This document shows, in pieces, positions 17,166 through 26,029 of a stretch of DNA of 64,000 bases. Under the pieces are notes generated by a model, which was given only the letters and a program-made list of their open reading frames with translations, was not told the DNA's origin and ran no database searches. The position numbers and the translations under genes were made by a program. Source of the stretch: Chryseobacterium geocarposphaerae (lineage in GTDB: Bacteria > Bacteroidota > Bacteroidia > Flavobacteriales > Weeksellaceae); the NCBI RefSeq assembly GCF_002797535.1, contig NZ_PGFD01000002.1, positions 558,001 to 622,000 on the forward strand, written 5' to 3'. Position 1 is the stretch's first letter, and the number at the start of each line of letters is the position of its first letter.

Positions 17166-18740
17166 ATGGTGAAAATCAATGTATTGGTTCTTTTTTTAAC
17201 TGTTTTCATGTGTTTTGGACAGGAAAATTATACTGTAACGACCTCGAAAATAAAAGAGGCAAAAATCTATTACAGTGGCGGAATTGTAAAGCAATCTTTT
17301 TCCGCTGATGTATTTCCGGGTAAGAATTATATCATAATTAAAGAGTTTGGAAGAAACTCAGGAATAGACATTTCTTCTTTTAAACCAGATAAGAAAATTA
17401 CACTGATCCGATATGAATCTTATAATGATAATGCTTATCAATATTCAGATAAAATTGGAAAAAGCAATGATACAGATGCTGTAAATGACAGTATCGAATT
17501 TTACAGAAAATCCTATAAAAAGATTGAACAGGACTTGTCTTTAATCAGAAATTCAATAGGAATTGTTCAGAAAAATCAAGGTTTGCAAAGTCCTAATTCT
17601 GCTGATATATTAAAAATGATAGAATTTAATCAGAAAACACTTAAAGAATTTTATACTGAAGAAACTTCTTTAAATGCCAAACTTAATGCGACTCAAAGTA
17701 AAATCTCTGCTTTAGAAAACAGAAGAAACATTTCTTCGAAAAATTCAGGGCTTTCTAATATTCTTGTTTTGCAGGTGACAAGTGATAAAAAACAACATGT
17801 AAATTTTGAAGTAAATCAGAATATTCAGGGTGCAAGTTGGCATCCTTATTATGTAATTAAATCAAACGGAATCCAGTCGCCGTTAAAAATTTTGTACAAA
17901 GCGAAAATACAGCAGAATACTGGTCTTGAGCTTAAAAATATACCTATAAAACTGATAAACGGAAGCTTTAGCTCGGAAGATAAACCTTATGAGCTTGATC
18001 GTTGGTTTTTAAGAACAGAAAGAGATTATTATATTTCTAATCAGGCATTTCAAAGAGAAAAAAGTTCCGATAATGAAAGAGCAAACTCAATACAGGAAGT
18101 TGCTGTTATCGGTAATTCAAGAATTTCTCAGAAAACTATGAAAACTGAAATTAATTTAAATAAAGATACCGTCATTCCTACAGATGTTGAAGTTTCTGAA
18201 GATATAAATGAATTTAATGTAACGACAGGCTATAAATATTTTGCGACTCCGAAGCTGGAAAACAAAACATTTCTTTTGGCATATATTAAAGATTATTCAA
18301 AATATAATTTTCTTCCGGGAAACGCGGATATTTTTATGGACGACATGTTAATTGGTTCAGTAAATATTGATACCAGTCAGCTTACTAATGAAATGTTGAT
18401 CAGCCTTGGAAGTGATTCTAATATCCTTACAAAAAGAGAATTGATTAATAAACAAACTAAAGATTTAGGTGAAAAAGAAAAAATTGAAAGCTATTCTTAT
18501 GAAATTACGGTTAAAAATAATAAAGATACTACCATTAGCCTTGAATTGAAAGATCAGATTCCCCTTTCCACAGCTGAAAATATAAAAATAGAATTAATAA
18601 ATACTGATAATGCGGCGTACGATAAAAGCTCAGGATTTATTATTTGGAATTTTAACATAAAACCTAATGAAACTAAGAAGATTAAATTCGGATTTAACGT
18701 AACTTTGCCAAAAGATTTAATTACGGTAGATATAAAATAA
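17166..18740 (+). CDS. DUF4139/MuiA-family protein, exported
   Basis: A 524-residue protein with an N-terminal signal peptide of about 18 residues ending MCFGQ. A DUF4140-like N-terminal segment follows (KIKEAKIYYSGGIVKQSF), then a coiled-coil region at about residues 120-180 and a DUF4139 beta-rich domain with ASWHPYYVIKS and later SYEITVKNNKDTTISLEL. Family members are sometimes called mucoidy inhibitor A; the biochemical role is not known. It is probably periplasmic or outer-membrane-associated. rpiB follows after eight bases, but a functional link is not apparent. Confidence 0.85.
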   Translation: MVKINVLVLFLTVFMCFGQENYTVTTSKIKEAKIYYSGGIVKQSFSADVFPGKNYIIIKEFGRNSGIDISSFKPDKKITLIRYESYNDNAYQYSDKIGKSNDTDAVNDSIEFYRKSYKKIEQDLSLIRNSIGIVQKNQGLQSPNSADILKMIEFNQKTLKEFYTEETSLNAKLNATQSKISALENRRNISSKNSGLSNILVLQVTSDKKQHVNFEVNQNIQGASWHPYYVIKSNGIQSPLKILYKAKIQQNTGLELKNIPIKLINGSFSSEDKPYELDRWFLRTERDYYISNQAFQREKSSDNERANSIQEVAVIGNSRISQKTMKTEINLNKDTVIPTDVEVSEDINEFNVTTGYKYFATPKLENKTFLLAYIKDYSKYNFLPGNADIFMDDMLIGSVNIDTSQLTNEMLISLGSDSNILTKRELINKQTKDLGEKEKIESYSYEITVKNNKDTTISLELKDQIPLSTAENIKIELINTDNAAYDKSSGFIIWNFNIKPNETKKIKFGFNVTLPKDLITVDIK

Positions 18741-18748
18741 AAGTAAAA

Positions 18749-19183
18749 ATGAAAAGAAAAATTGCTATTGCAGCAGATCATGCAGGTTTTGAATACAAGC
18801 AGATCCTTATCAAGCATCTGGAAGAAAACTTTGAAGTTCAGGATTTCGGGACTTTTTCTACAGACAGTGTTGACTACCCAGATTTTGTACATCCTGCTGC
18901 CACTTCAGTGGAAAACGGAGAAAATGAACTTGGAATCTTACTTTGTGGAAGTGGAAATGGAGTTCAAATCACTGCTAACAAACATCAGAAAATCCGTTGT
19001 GCACTTTGCTGGATGCCGGAAATTGCAGAGTTGGCGAGACAGCATAATGATGCTAATATGATTTCTATCCCAGCAAGATTCATTTCAAAAGAACTAGCGA
19101 TTGAAATTGCAAATAGATTTCTTTCTACAGATTTTGAAGGGGGAAGACATCAGACCAGAGTTGATAAAATTGCAGTTTGCTAA
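18749..19183 (+). CDS. rpiB: Ribose-5-phosphate isomerase B
   Basis: RpiB interconverts ribose 5-phosphate and ribulose 5-phosphate in the pentose phosphate pathway. The 144-residue RpiB/LacAB-fold protein has AADHAGFEYK at residues 6-15, the active-site loop LLCGSGNGVQITANK with the catalytic Cys, and the C-terminal GGRHQTRVDKI. Start and length are typical. It is separated by eight bases from the DUF4139 gene and followed by a strong terminator. Confidence 0.96.
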   Translation: MKRKIAIAADHAGFEYKQILIKHLEENFEVQDFGTFSTDSVDYPDFVHPAATSVENGENELGILLCGSGNGVQITANKHQKIRCALCWMPEIAELARQHNDANMISIPARFISKELAIEIANRFLSTDFEGGRHQTRVDKIAVC

Positions 19184-19190
19184 AACAATA

Positions 19191-19218
19191 AAGGCTTGTA
19201 AATCATATTACAAGCCTT
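19191..19218 (+). terminator. rpiB terminator
   Basis: Perfect 11-bp stem AAGGCTTGTAA with a six-base loop followed by a T-rich tract, eight bases after the rpiB stop. Confidence 0.85.
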
Positions 19219-19235
19219 ATTTATTTTTTATTTTA

Positions 19236-19243
19236 TATCTTTG
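19236..19243 (+). promoter_or_regulatory. -7 element upstream of rnr
   Basis: TATCTTTGC is a strong match to TAnnTTTG. If it drives rnr, the mRNA leader is about 270 bases. The 337-base gap between rpiB and rnr otherwise holds only a 36-codon open frame. Confidence 0.55.
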
Positions 19244-19380
19244 CAATGCCCAATAGAATTTACCAGTCTATTATTTCCTACAGAATCCTTTTTAAGTATT
19301 AAAGAATATTTAATAGAAGGTTTTCTCCCCTCTTCTCCAATATTTGTAGTAATTTTATACAAATCAAACTTCCATTATAA

Positions 19381-19491
19381 ATGATTGGAAGGAAAATTGA
19401 TGATGTAGAATTACAGAATAAATTTAAAAATGAATACCAGAATTATCAGAATTGTAATGATAATTTCAAAATAGTTTTAAATGAAAATTAG
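19381..19491 (+). other. Short open frame in the rnr leader (36 codons)
   Basis: ATG to TAG, starting MIGRKIDDVELQ and rich in Asn, Gln and Tyr, with an in-frame stop directly before the ATG. No family is recognised. It could be a leader peptide, a gene remnant or chance; no good ribosome binding site is visible. Confidence 0.2.
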
Positions 19492-19520
19492 GACTATCAT
19501 GAATTAATAAGAAAATTAAT

Positions 19521-21674
19521 ATGCCAAAAAAAAGAAAATATATAAGTCAGAAAAATGATCATAAACTACAGGAGATCGGAAGATTAATCCTGCGTTTTAT
19601 GAATGAAAATTCCACAAAAATCTATAATTACAAGCAGATTGCCGATGGAATAGATTATAAAAACCCAAGACAGAGAGAGCTTGTCATTCAGGCTTTACAC
19701 AAACTTCAGGCTTCCGAAAGAATCAAAGAAACCGAAAAGGGAAAATATATCGTCAACCTCAATATAAAAGGAACATTAACCGGAATTATCGATTTCAATC
19801 AATCCGGAAATGCATATGTAAATGTTGAAGGTTTAGATGACGATATCTTTATCCATTCAAAAAATGTGAAAGATGCGTTGCAGGGTGATAAAGTTTTAAT
19901 TGTTACTTACACTTATAAAGGTAAAAAGCTTGAAGGCTCTGTACTGGAAGTATTGGAAAGAACAAGAACTGAATTTGTAGGAACTTTACAAGTGGTTCCT
20001 CATAAGGATTTTGGGTTTGTGGTTTGTGATAAAAAAACTATTAATACAGATATTTTTATACCGAAAGGAAAATTCGGAGTTGCTGAAGACGGCGATAAAG
20101 TGATTGTAAAAATGACAGAATGGAAACCGGGAGATAAAAATCCGGAAGGTGAAATCATTCAGGTTTTGGGAGCTCCCGGAGAGCATGAAACCGAAATTCA
20201 CTCTATTCTTGCAGAATATGGTTTACCTTATGAATTTCCTGAAGAAGTAGAAAGAGATGCGGATAAAATTGACAGAAGCATCAGCGATGAAGAAGTTGCC
20301 AAACGCTGGGATATGCGAGGAATTACAACTTTCACGATTGACCCGAAAGATGCAAAAGATTTTGATGATGCTTTGTCAATCAGAAAATTAGAAAACGGAA
20401 ATTGGGAAATTGGAGTGCATATTGCAGATGTTTCTCATTACGTTGTTCCGGGAACTATTCTAGATGATGAAGCGTATCAGAGAGCAACTTCGGTGTATTT
20501 GGTAGACAGAGTTGTACCGATGCTTCCGGAAGTGTTGAGTAATGATGTTTGCTCGCTTCGTCCACATGAAGATAAATTTACCTTTTCTGCTGTTTTTGAG
20601 TTGAATGACAATGCTGAAATTAAAAAGCAGTGGTTTGGAAGAACGGTGATTCATTCCGACAGAAGATTTACATATGAAGAAGCGCAGGAAAGAATTGAAA
20701 CAAAACAGGGAGATCTGCAGGAAGAAATCAATGTTCTGGATAGGTTGGCAAAAATCATGCGTGCAGAGCGTATCAGAAAAGGAGCAATTACTTTTGACCG
20801 AAGTGAAGTCCGATTTAATCTGGATGAAAACAACGAACCGATTGGTGTTTATTTTAAGATAAGTAAAGATTCAAATCACCTGATTGAAGAATTCATGTTG
20901 CTGGCTAATAAAAAAGTATCTGAGTTTATTTCTTTAAACAAAAAAGGAGATGTTACTCAGAATACATTTATTTATAGGGTTCACGATGATCCGGATCCGG
21001 CAAAACTAGAATCATTAAGAGATTTTGTTTCCACTTTCGGCTATAAAATGAACTTAGCAAATACTAAAAAAGTTGCTGAATCTCTGAATAAATTGTTACA
21101 TGATGTGAAAGGAAAAGGGGAAGAAAATATGATCGAAACACTGGCGATGCGAAGTATGAGTAAGGCGGTGTACTCTACAGAACCGATTGGCCACTACGGT
21201 CTTGGTTTTGAATATTATACCCACTTCACCTCTCCTATCCGTCGTTATCCGGATTTGATTGCCCATAGATTGTTGCAGCATTATCTTGATGGCGGGAAAT
21301 CTCCAAACAAAGCTGATCTGGAAGAAAAAGCAAAACACTGCAGTTCCATGGAAAGACTGGCAGCAGATGCAGAAAGAGATTCCATCAAGTTTATGCAAGT
21401 AAAATTCATGGAAAAACATTTGGGAGAAACTTTCAATGGTGTGATTTCCGGGGTTGCAGAATTTGGTTTCTGGGTAGAGATTCCTGAAAACGGTGCAGAA
21501 GGTTTGATCAAATTGAGAGATTTGGTGGATGATTCTTATATGTTTGATGCGAAAACCCATGCTGTTTATGGAATGAGACACGGAAAAAAATACCAGCTGG
21601 GAGATCAGGTTCAGATTAAAGTGGTAAAAGCTAATTTGATTCAAAAGCAGTTAGACTTTAAGATAGTTGAATAA
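19521..21674 (+). CDS. rnr: Ribonuclease R
   Basis: RNase R is a processive 3'-5' exoribonuclease of the RNR/RNase II family that degrades structured RNA. The 717 residues comprise an N-terminal winged helix (about 10-70), cold-shock domains, the catalytic RNB domain starting near residue 258, and an S1 domain (GVISGVAEFGFWVEI). The catalytic acidic cluster is in TIDPKDAKDFDDALS, and YTHFTSPIRRYPDL is the family signature. The last codons encode LDFKIVE. A 24-base copy of this 3' end recurs about 700 bases downstream. A terminator follows 27 bases after the stop. Confidence 0.97.
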   Translation: MPKKRKYISQKNDHKLQEIGRLILRFMNENSTKIYNYKQIADGIDYKNPRQRELVIQALHKLQASERIKETEKGKYIVNLNIKGTLTGIIDFNQSGNAYVNVEGLDDDIFIHSKNVKDALQGDKVLIVTYTYKGKKLEGSVLEVLERTRTEFVGTLQVVPHKDFGFVVCDKKTINTDIFIPKGKFGVAEDGDKVIVKMTEWKPGDKNPEGEIIQVLGAPGEHETEIHSILAEYGLPYEFPEEVERDADKIDRSISDEEVAKRWDMRGITTFTIDPKDAKDFDDALSIRKLENGNWEIGVHIADVSHYVVPGTILDDEAYQRATSVYLVDRVVPMLPEVLSNDVCSLRPHEDKFTFSAVFELNDNAEIKKQWFGRTVIHSDRRFTYEEAQERIETKQGDLQEEINVLDRLAKIMRAERIRKGAITFDRSEVRFNLDENNEPIGVYFKISKDSNHLIEEFMLLANKKVSEFISLNKKGDVTQNTFIYRVHDDPDPAKLESLRDFVSTFGYKMNLANTKKVAESLNKLLHDVKGKGEENMIETLAMRSMSKAVYSTEPIGHYGLGFEYYTHFTSPIRRYPDLIAHRLLQHYLDGGKSPNKADLEEKAKHCSSMERLAADAERDSIKFMQVKFMEKHLGETFNGVISGVAEFGFWVEIPENGAEGLIKLRDLVDDSYMFDAKTHAVYGMRHGKKYQLGDQVQIKVVKANLIQKQLDFKIVE
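21651..21674 (+). repeat. Direct repeat, left copy (3' end of rnr)
   Basis: The last eight codons of rnr, including the stop. It matches the right copy at 22 of 24 positions; both differences are synonymous third-position changes (TTA/TTG and TTT/TTC). Confidence 0.85.
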
Positions 21675-21700
21675 CATTCAAGTATCTTAAATTATATATC

Positions 21701-21730
21701 AAAAAAGAAAGATCACAATTTGTGGTCTTT
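21701..21730 (+). terminator. rnr terminator
   Basis: Stem AAAGATCACA against TGTGGTCTTT with one G-T pair and a short loop, then a T-tract. Confidence 0.75.
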
Positions 21731-21735
21731 TTGAT

Positions 21736-21966
21736 TTCGTATCTTGTGGAAGTAGTACTGAAGCAGCTTTTTTTGATAAACCTAAAAAGAATGTATTTTT
21801 AAAAATGGAAGTTAAAAATGGTCCCATAATTTCTGATTTTGCAGATGGGATTAAAATTAGGGGTTATGACAAAGAGGAATTATTATTACTAAGAGGAAGA
21901 AAACTTGTAATCAAAGAATACAAAGAAGTAGGAGGTAAACATTATTTTGAATTAATAGAAAAATAA
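21736..21966 (+). pseudogene. Decapitated lipoprotein gene
   Basis: An open frame with no start codon that reads FVSCGSSTEAAFFDK, resembling the lipobox and start of a mature Bacteroidetes lipoprotein, and runs to an ELIEK C-terminus. The hydrophobic signal peptide is missing: the frame enters directly from the rnr terminator, with a stop 16 codons further up and no ATG, GTG or TTG. An internal ATG would give only 53 residues (MEVKNGPIISDF...). I read it as the 3' part of a small lipoprotein gene joined behind rnr. Product unknown. Confidence 0.55.
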
Positions 21967-21970
21967 ATAT

Positions 21971-22270
21971 ATGGAATCAGATTTTGATAAATTTATAGAA
22001 GACATAGAGAATTCTCGACAAAAATTTTGGAACGAAAAATATCCCAAAATGAGTTTGGAAGAAAAGAAAAGATATTGGTTGGCAAGTACTCATAAAGGAA
22101 TGCGAACACAAGGCGAAGCATTTGGGGATGAGTATTCAGAATTTTCTAAAGAATGGTATGAATTTGCCAAAGAGCACGAGCCTAATTTTGATGAAATATT
22201 TGATTATGTAACTCAAAACCTAGGTTTTAAGTTTGATTGGGAAGAATATAACAAACGAATTAAGAAGTAA
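21971..22270 (+). CDS. Hypothetical protein, 99 aa
   Basis: A small, charged, Tyr/Trp/Glu-rich soluble protein (MESDFDKFIEDIENS at the N-terminus, DWEEYNKRIKK at the C-terminus) without a signal peptide or recognised domain. It starts four bases after the lipoprotein remnant and has its own terminator. Both lie inside the segment bracketed by the duplicated rnr end, so it may be accessory. An immunity or antitoxin role is possible but nothing in the sequence shows it. Confidence 0.6.
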   Translation: MESDFDKFIEDIENSRQKFWNEKYPKMSLEEKKRYWLASTHKGMRTQGEAFGDEYSEFSKEWYEFAKEHEPNFDEIFDYVTQNLGFKFDWEEYNKRIKK

Positions 22271-22276
22271 ATTTAT

Positions 22277-22301
22277 ATCCTCGTTCTTTAAGTTCGAGGA
22301 T
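22277..22301 (+). terminator. Terminator after the 99-aa gene
   Basis: Stem ATCCTCG/CGAGGAT with an 11-base loop, followed by TTTTT. Confidence 0.75.
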
Positions 22302-22367
22302 TTTTCTATATTATTTAGAATGTAAATATTCAAAACGTATTTTCGATATAGAGTAGTACTAAAATTA

Positions 22368-22391
22368 TTGGACTTCAAGATAGTTGAATAA
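22368..22391 (+). repeat. Direct repeat, right copy (duplicate of the rnr end)
   Basis: Encodes LDFKIVE and a stop in frame, like rnr itself, but is not attached to any upstream reading frame. It differs from the rnr copy only at two synonymous positions. Confidence 0.85.
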
Positions 22392-22460
22392 TTAAATCAT
22401 AAAGTTTAAATTTGTATAAAATGAAATGGAAATTTAGTTTTCATTTTAAAAAAATACTGA

Positions 22461-23147
22461 ATGTTTGAACTTATATTATCTGCTGTTGTATTAGGATTCA
22501 TGTTGAGTCTGGTTTTTATAGGACCTATTTTTTTCCTACTCATAGAAACCAGCTTTTCCAGAGGTCCTAAACATGCTTTAGCACTGGATTTAGGAGTAAT
22601 CTCTGCAGACTTATTATGTATTTTAGCAGCCTATTATGCGAGCGCAGATATTGTAACCCTGATCGACAAACATCCCGGTTTTTACAGAATTACATCCATT
22701 CTTATCTTTGTATACGGAATTGTAATGATGGTTACAAAAACCAAAATGCATATTCCCGGTGAAGAAAAAATCATTAATCAGAATTATTTCAAGACGTTTA
22801 TTAATGGTTTTTTCTTTAATCTTTTAAATGTAGGAGTTATCCTTTTCTGGCTGGTAACAGTGATTTCGGTAAGAAATCAATATCCGGATACCGGCAATTT
22901 TATTTTATACATCGGGATTGTGATCGGCACTTACCTGTTCATAGATCTTATCAAAATATTTTTAGCCAAACAGTTTCACGATAAATTAACCCAGAAACTG
23001 GCGAATAAAATCAGAAGAATTGTAGGCGGAATCCTTATTATATTCAGTTTCTTTATTTTTTTACAAAGCTTTAAAAAATTCAATCAGTTCGATAAGCGAC
23101 TGGAAGAGGCAGAGAAAACTGAAGTAAAATATCAAAAATCCAAATGA
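22461..23147 (+). CDS. LysE-family exporter
   Basis: A 228-residue inner-membrane protein with about six hydrophobic segments (residues 2-24, 42-62, 70-90, 113-135, 150-170, 185-205). The first helix contains LSLVFIGPIFFLLIETSFSR, matching the GP-x-F pattern of LysE/RhtB amino-acid exporters. The substrate is unknown. The stop overlaps the next start (ATGA), so it is translationally coupled to the LD-carboxypeptidase. Confidence 0.85.
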   Translation: MFELILSAVVLGFMLSLVFIGPIFFLLIETSFSRGPKHALALDLGVISADLLCILAAYYASADIVTLIDKHPGFYRITSILIFVYGIVMMVTKTKMHIPGEEKIINQNYFKTFINGFFFNLLNVGVILFWLVTVISVRNQYPDTGNFILYIGIVIGTYLFIDLIKIFLAKQFHDKLTQKLANKIRRIVGGILIIFSFFIFLQSFKKFNQFDKRLEEAEKTEVKYQKSK

Positions 23148-24073
23148 CAAAAGTGATCTTTCCAAAGTCCCTTAAAAAAGGCGATAGAATAGCTGTAATT
23201 TCTCCTGCAGGAGCGGTAGAAGCTCCACAATTGGAGAAAGGAATTGAAATGATTAAAAGTAAAGGGTATGAACCTGTTTTAGGTGAACATCTTTACACCA
23301 AATTTTCAAATGGGTACAATTACGCCGGAACGGAACAGGAAAGAATAAAAGATATCAACTGGGCTTTAAATGATAATGAAATAGCGGCAATCTGGGCCTC
23401 AAGAGGAGGATATGGTTGTCAGCATCTGATTCAGGGTTTAGATCTTAAAAATTTTACAAAAAATCCGAAATGGTATATTGGTTATTCTGACAACACAGTA
23501 ATCCAAAGTTATTTGTTAAAGAAAGGTTTTGCTTCTATTCATGGACAAACCATTAAAACGTCAAGCTTTGGAGTAACTGAAGAAAGCTATGATCTGATTT
23601 TTGATATTCTAAAAGGAAAGACTCCAAAATATAGCTTAAAAACACATCAATTTAATAAACAAGGAGATATTGAGGGAGAATTGGTTGGGGGTAATTTGGC
23701 CCTGATTTATGCGCTTTTGGGAACCAAATATTCTTTTGATTTTAAATATAAAATTCTTTTCATTGAAGATATCGGAGAAAACTTTTATGCGCTCGACAGA
23801 ATGATCATGAGTCTGGAATTGGCCGGAGTTTTTAATAAGATTTCAGGACTGATTGTTGGGGGAATGACCAATATGGGCGATGAAAAAGAAAACAAACAAT
23901 ATGAAGAAAGTTTTGATGAATTTGCCTATCAGTTGATTTCAGACAGAATTTCAAAATATAGTTTCCCAGTTGTTTTTGGTTTTCCGAATGGGCATATTAA
24001 AGACAATCGTCCGTTGATTATTGGGAGCACTATTAAAATGAAAGTTGCTGATAAAGTCAAGATTGAATTTTAA
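23144..24073 (+). CDS. LD-carboxypeptidase (peptidase S66)
   Basis: This family removes D-Ala from murein tetrapeptides during cytoplasmic recycling of peptidoglycan fragments. The 309-residue product carries LKKGDRIAVISPAG near the N-terminus, the nucleophile serine in WYIGYSDNT, and a late Glu/His dyad (GELVGGNL and FPNGHIKDN). No signal peptide is present, so it is cytosolic. It overlaps the LysE-type exporter by four bases, which suggests the exporter may handle a released amino acid; that is inference only. Confidence 0.92.
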   Translation: MTKVIFPKSLKKGDRIAVISPAGAVEAPQLEKGIEMIKSKGYEPVLGEHLYTKFSNGYNYAGTEQERIKDINWALNDNEIAAIWASRGGYGCQHLIQGLDLKNFTKNPKWYIGYSDNTVIQSYLLKKGFASIHGQTIKTSSFGVTEESYDLIFDILKGKTPKYSLKTHQFNKQGDIEGELVGGNLALIYALLGTKYSFDFKYKILFIEDIGENFYALDRMIMSLELAGVFNKISGLIVGGMTNMGDEKENKQYEESFDEFAYQLISDRISKYSFPVVFGFPNGHIKDNRPLIIGSTIKMKVADKVKIEF

Positions 24074-24096
24074 TTTCTCTTACTCTCAAATAGAAT

Positions 24097-24468
24097 ATGG
24101 CAACTCACAACGATTTCGGAAAAAAAGCAGAAGATCTGGCTGTTGAATATCTACAGAAAAACGGCTATAAAATCTTAGTGAGAAATTTCAGGTTTCAGAA
24201 AGCGGAAATTGACATTATTGCTGAAAAAGATAATGTAATTATTGTCGCAGAAGTAAAAGCGCGTTCTACGGATGCTTTTATGCTGCCTCAGGAAGCGGTT
24301 ACTAAAACCAAAATAAAGTTGATTGTTTCCGCAGCCAATCATTATTTAGAAGAATTTAATAGAGATCAGGAAGTGAGATTTGATATTATTTCTGTTCTTC
24401 CCGACGAAAAAAGAAATTTAAATATAGAGCATATCGAAAATGCTTTTGAAGCATTCGATGCCAACTAA
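24097..24468 (+). CDS. YraN/UPF0102 family endonuclease-like protein
   Basis: A 123-residue protein with a restriction-endonuclease-like fold. G-x-x-x-E-D-L-A-x-x-Y-L appears as KKAEDLAVEYLQKNGYKIL, followed by the catalytic-type residues in AEIDIIAEKDN and VAEVKARS, and the VTKTKIKLI segment. Family members are presumed nucleases of undefined role. It lies 23 bases after the LD-carboxypeptidase gene and 35 before the SDR gene. Confidence 0.9.
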   Translation: MATHNDFGKKAEDLAVEYLQKNGYKILVRNFRFQKAEIDIIAEKDNVIIVAEVKARSTDAFMLPQEAVTKTKIKLIVSAANHYLEEFNRDQEVRFDIISVLPDEKRNLNIEHIENAFEAFDAN

Positions 24469-24503
24469 AAGGATTAAGCATTTTTTATACATTTTACAAA
24501 AAA

Positions 24504-25253
24504 ATGAAAACAATATTAGTAACCGGAGCAACTTCCGGAATAGGAAAATCTACAGCAGAGTTATTGGCTAAACAGGGAAACCGAATTATCATTTGTGGAA
24601 GAAGATCTGAGGTTTTAGAATCAGTAAAAGCAGAATTATCTGATTTCACCGAAATATTTAGTTTAAAATTTGATGTAAGGAATTTAGAAGAAGTCGAAAC
24701 AGCAATCAGCTCGCTTCCTGCAGAATGGAAAAACATTGATGTTCTGATTAACAATGCGGGAAATGCTCACGGTTTAGATCCTCTTTCGGCTGGAAAAACT
24801 GATGACTGGGATTCTATGATCGACGGAAATGTGAAAGGTCTTTTATATGTTTCCAAAATGATTATTCCGGGAATGAAGGAAAGAAATTCGGGGCATATTG
24901 TAAATATAAGCTCTGTAGCTGCCAGACAAACGTATGCTAACGGAGTGGTATATTGTGCAACCAAAAAAGCGGTCGATGTAATTTCTGAAGGAATGAGAAT
25001 AGAATTAACGGAATTCGGAATTAAAGTGACCAATATTCAGCCGGGAGCTGTAGAAACTGATTTTTCCATGGTAAGATTTAAAGGAGACACTGAAAAAGCG
25101 GCAACAGTTTATGCAGGATATGAACCTTTGAAAGCTGAAGATATAGCCGATTCTATTGCGTACTGTGTAAATGCTCCGAAGCATGTGTGTATTTCAGATA
25201 TGACGATCTATCCGACCGCTCAGGCAGAACCAAGAACGATTTACAGAAAGTAG
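24504..25253 (+). CDS. SDR-family oxidoreductase, YdfG-like
   Basis: A short-chain dehydrogenase of 249 residues. The cofactor motif is TGATSGIGKS (residues 7-16), with GRR afterwards suggesting NADP preference. NNAGNAHG, the catalytic SSVA and YCATKKAVD follow. The C-terminal part (IQPGAVETDFSMVRFKGD) resembles the YdfG group, which oxidises 3-hydroxy acids such as L-allo-threonine or serine. The exact substrate is not established. It sits in a run of unrelated housekeeping genes. Confidence 0.88.
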   Translation: MKTILVTGATSGIGKSTAELLAKQGNRIIICGRRSEVLESVKAELSDFTEIFSLKFDVRNLEEVETAISSLPAEWKNIDVLINNAGNAHGLDPLSAGKTDDWDSMIDGNVKGLLYVSKMIIPGMKERNSGHIVNISSVAARQTYANGVVYCATKKAVDVISEGMRIELTEFGIKVTNIQPGAVETDFSMVRFKGDTEKAATVYAGYEPLKAEDIADSIAYCVNAPKHVCISDMTIYPTAQAEPRTIYRK

Positions 25254-25330
25254 TCTCAAAATATTGGCTTAAATTTGCAGAAATGTTTAGTGTATAAATC
25301 ACTGAACAATTAAATTACTATACTGAACAA

Positions 25331-26011
25331 ATGAAAATTTTATATCTAGAAACTTCTTCGAAAAACTGCTCGGTAGCAATCTCAGATGACGAAAAGCTTC
25401 TGTGTCTTACGGAGGAAGTTTCCGATAATTATAAACAGTCTGAAAGTCTCCATACTTTTGTGGAATGGGCTTTGGAAGGAGCCGGAATTTCTATGAAAGA
25501 CATCGAAGCTGTTTCTCTAGGAAAAGGTCCAGGTTCCTATACCGGGCTGAGAATTGGCGCTTCCTCAGCAAAAGGTTTTTGTTATGGACTAAAGGTTCCG
25601 TTGGTTGCTGTGAATTCTTTAGAAAGTATGATAGAGCCCTTTTTAGACAAAAACTATGATTTTATTATCCCTTTGATCGATGCCAGAAGAATGGAGGTTT
25701 ATACGGCCGTTTATGACGGAAAAACAGGAGAAAATATTTCTGAGACGGAAGCCAAAATTTTAGATGAGCAATCTTTTGAAGAATTTAAAGACAAAAAAAT
25801 AGTATTTGTAGGAGACGGAGCTAAAAAGGCAAAGGAAATTTTACAGCTTTCTAATGCCGATTATAAGGAAGACGTCTACCCTTCTGCTCAATATTTAATA
25901 AAAAAGAGCCTCGAGAAAATCAATAAAAAAGAATTTGAAGATATAGCTTACTTTGAACCTTTTTATCTTAAAGATTTTCATGGGGTGAAGAAAAAGAAAA
26001 GCGAAGATTAA
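25331..26011 (+). CDS. tsaB: tRNA threonylcarbamoyladenosine factor TsaB
   Basis: TsaB is the scaffold partner of TsaD in making t6A37 on ANN-decoding tRNAs. The 226 residues begin ILYLETSSKNCSVAI and contain the ASKHA-fold signature GKGPGSYTGLRIGASSAKG. The C-terminal half is degenerate, as normal for TsaB, which has no own catalytic activity. It is convergent with sprE, with a shared bidirectional terminator that overlaps the stop codon. Confidence 0.94.
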   Translation: MKILYLETSSKNCSVAISDDEKLLCLTEEVSDNYKQSESLHTFVEWALEGAGISMKDIEAVSLGKGPGSYTGLRIGASSAKGFCYGLKVPLVAVNSLESMIEPFLDKNYDFIIPLIDARRMEVYTAVYDGKTGENISETEAKILDEQSFEEFKDKKIVFVGDGAKKAKEILQLSNADYKEDVYPSAQYLIKKSLEKINKKEFEDIAYFEPFYLKDFHGVKKKKSED

Positions 26012-26026
26012 TTTCTTCGCTTTTTT
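25997..26026. terminator. Bidirectional terminator tsaB / sprE
   Basis: Stem AAAAGCGAAGA with its complement and a six-base loop; the tsaB stop lies in the loop. Confidence 0.8.
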
Positions 26027-26029
26027 ATT

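Noticed and set aside
21096..21644. A 182-codon open frame antisense to rnr.
   Set aside because: It lies entirely inside rnr in a shadow frame, has no family resemblance and no ribosome binding site.
21675..22391. Insertion sequence between rnr and the LysE gene.
   Set aside because: No transposase or terminal inverted repeats; the bounding repeats are an rnr coding end, too long for a target duplication.
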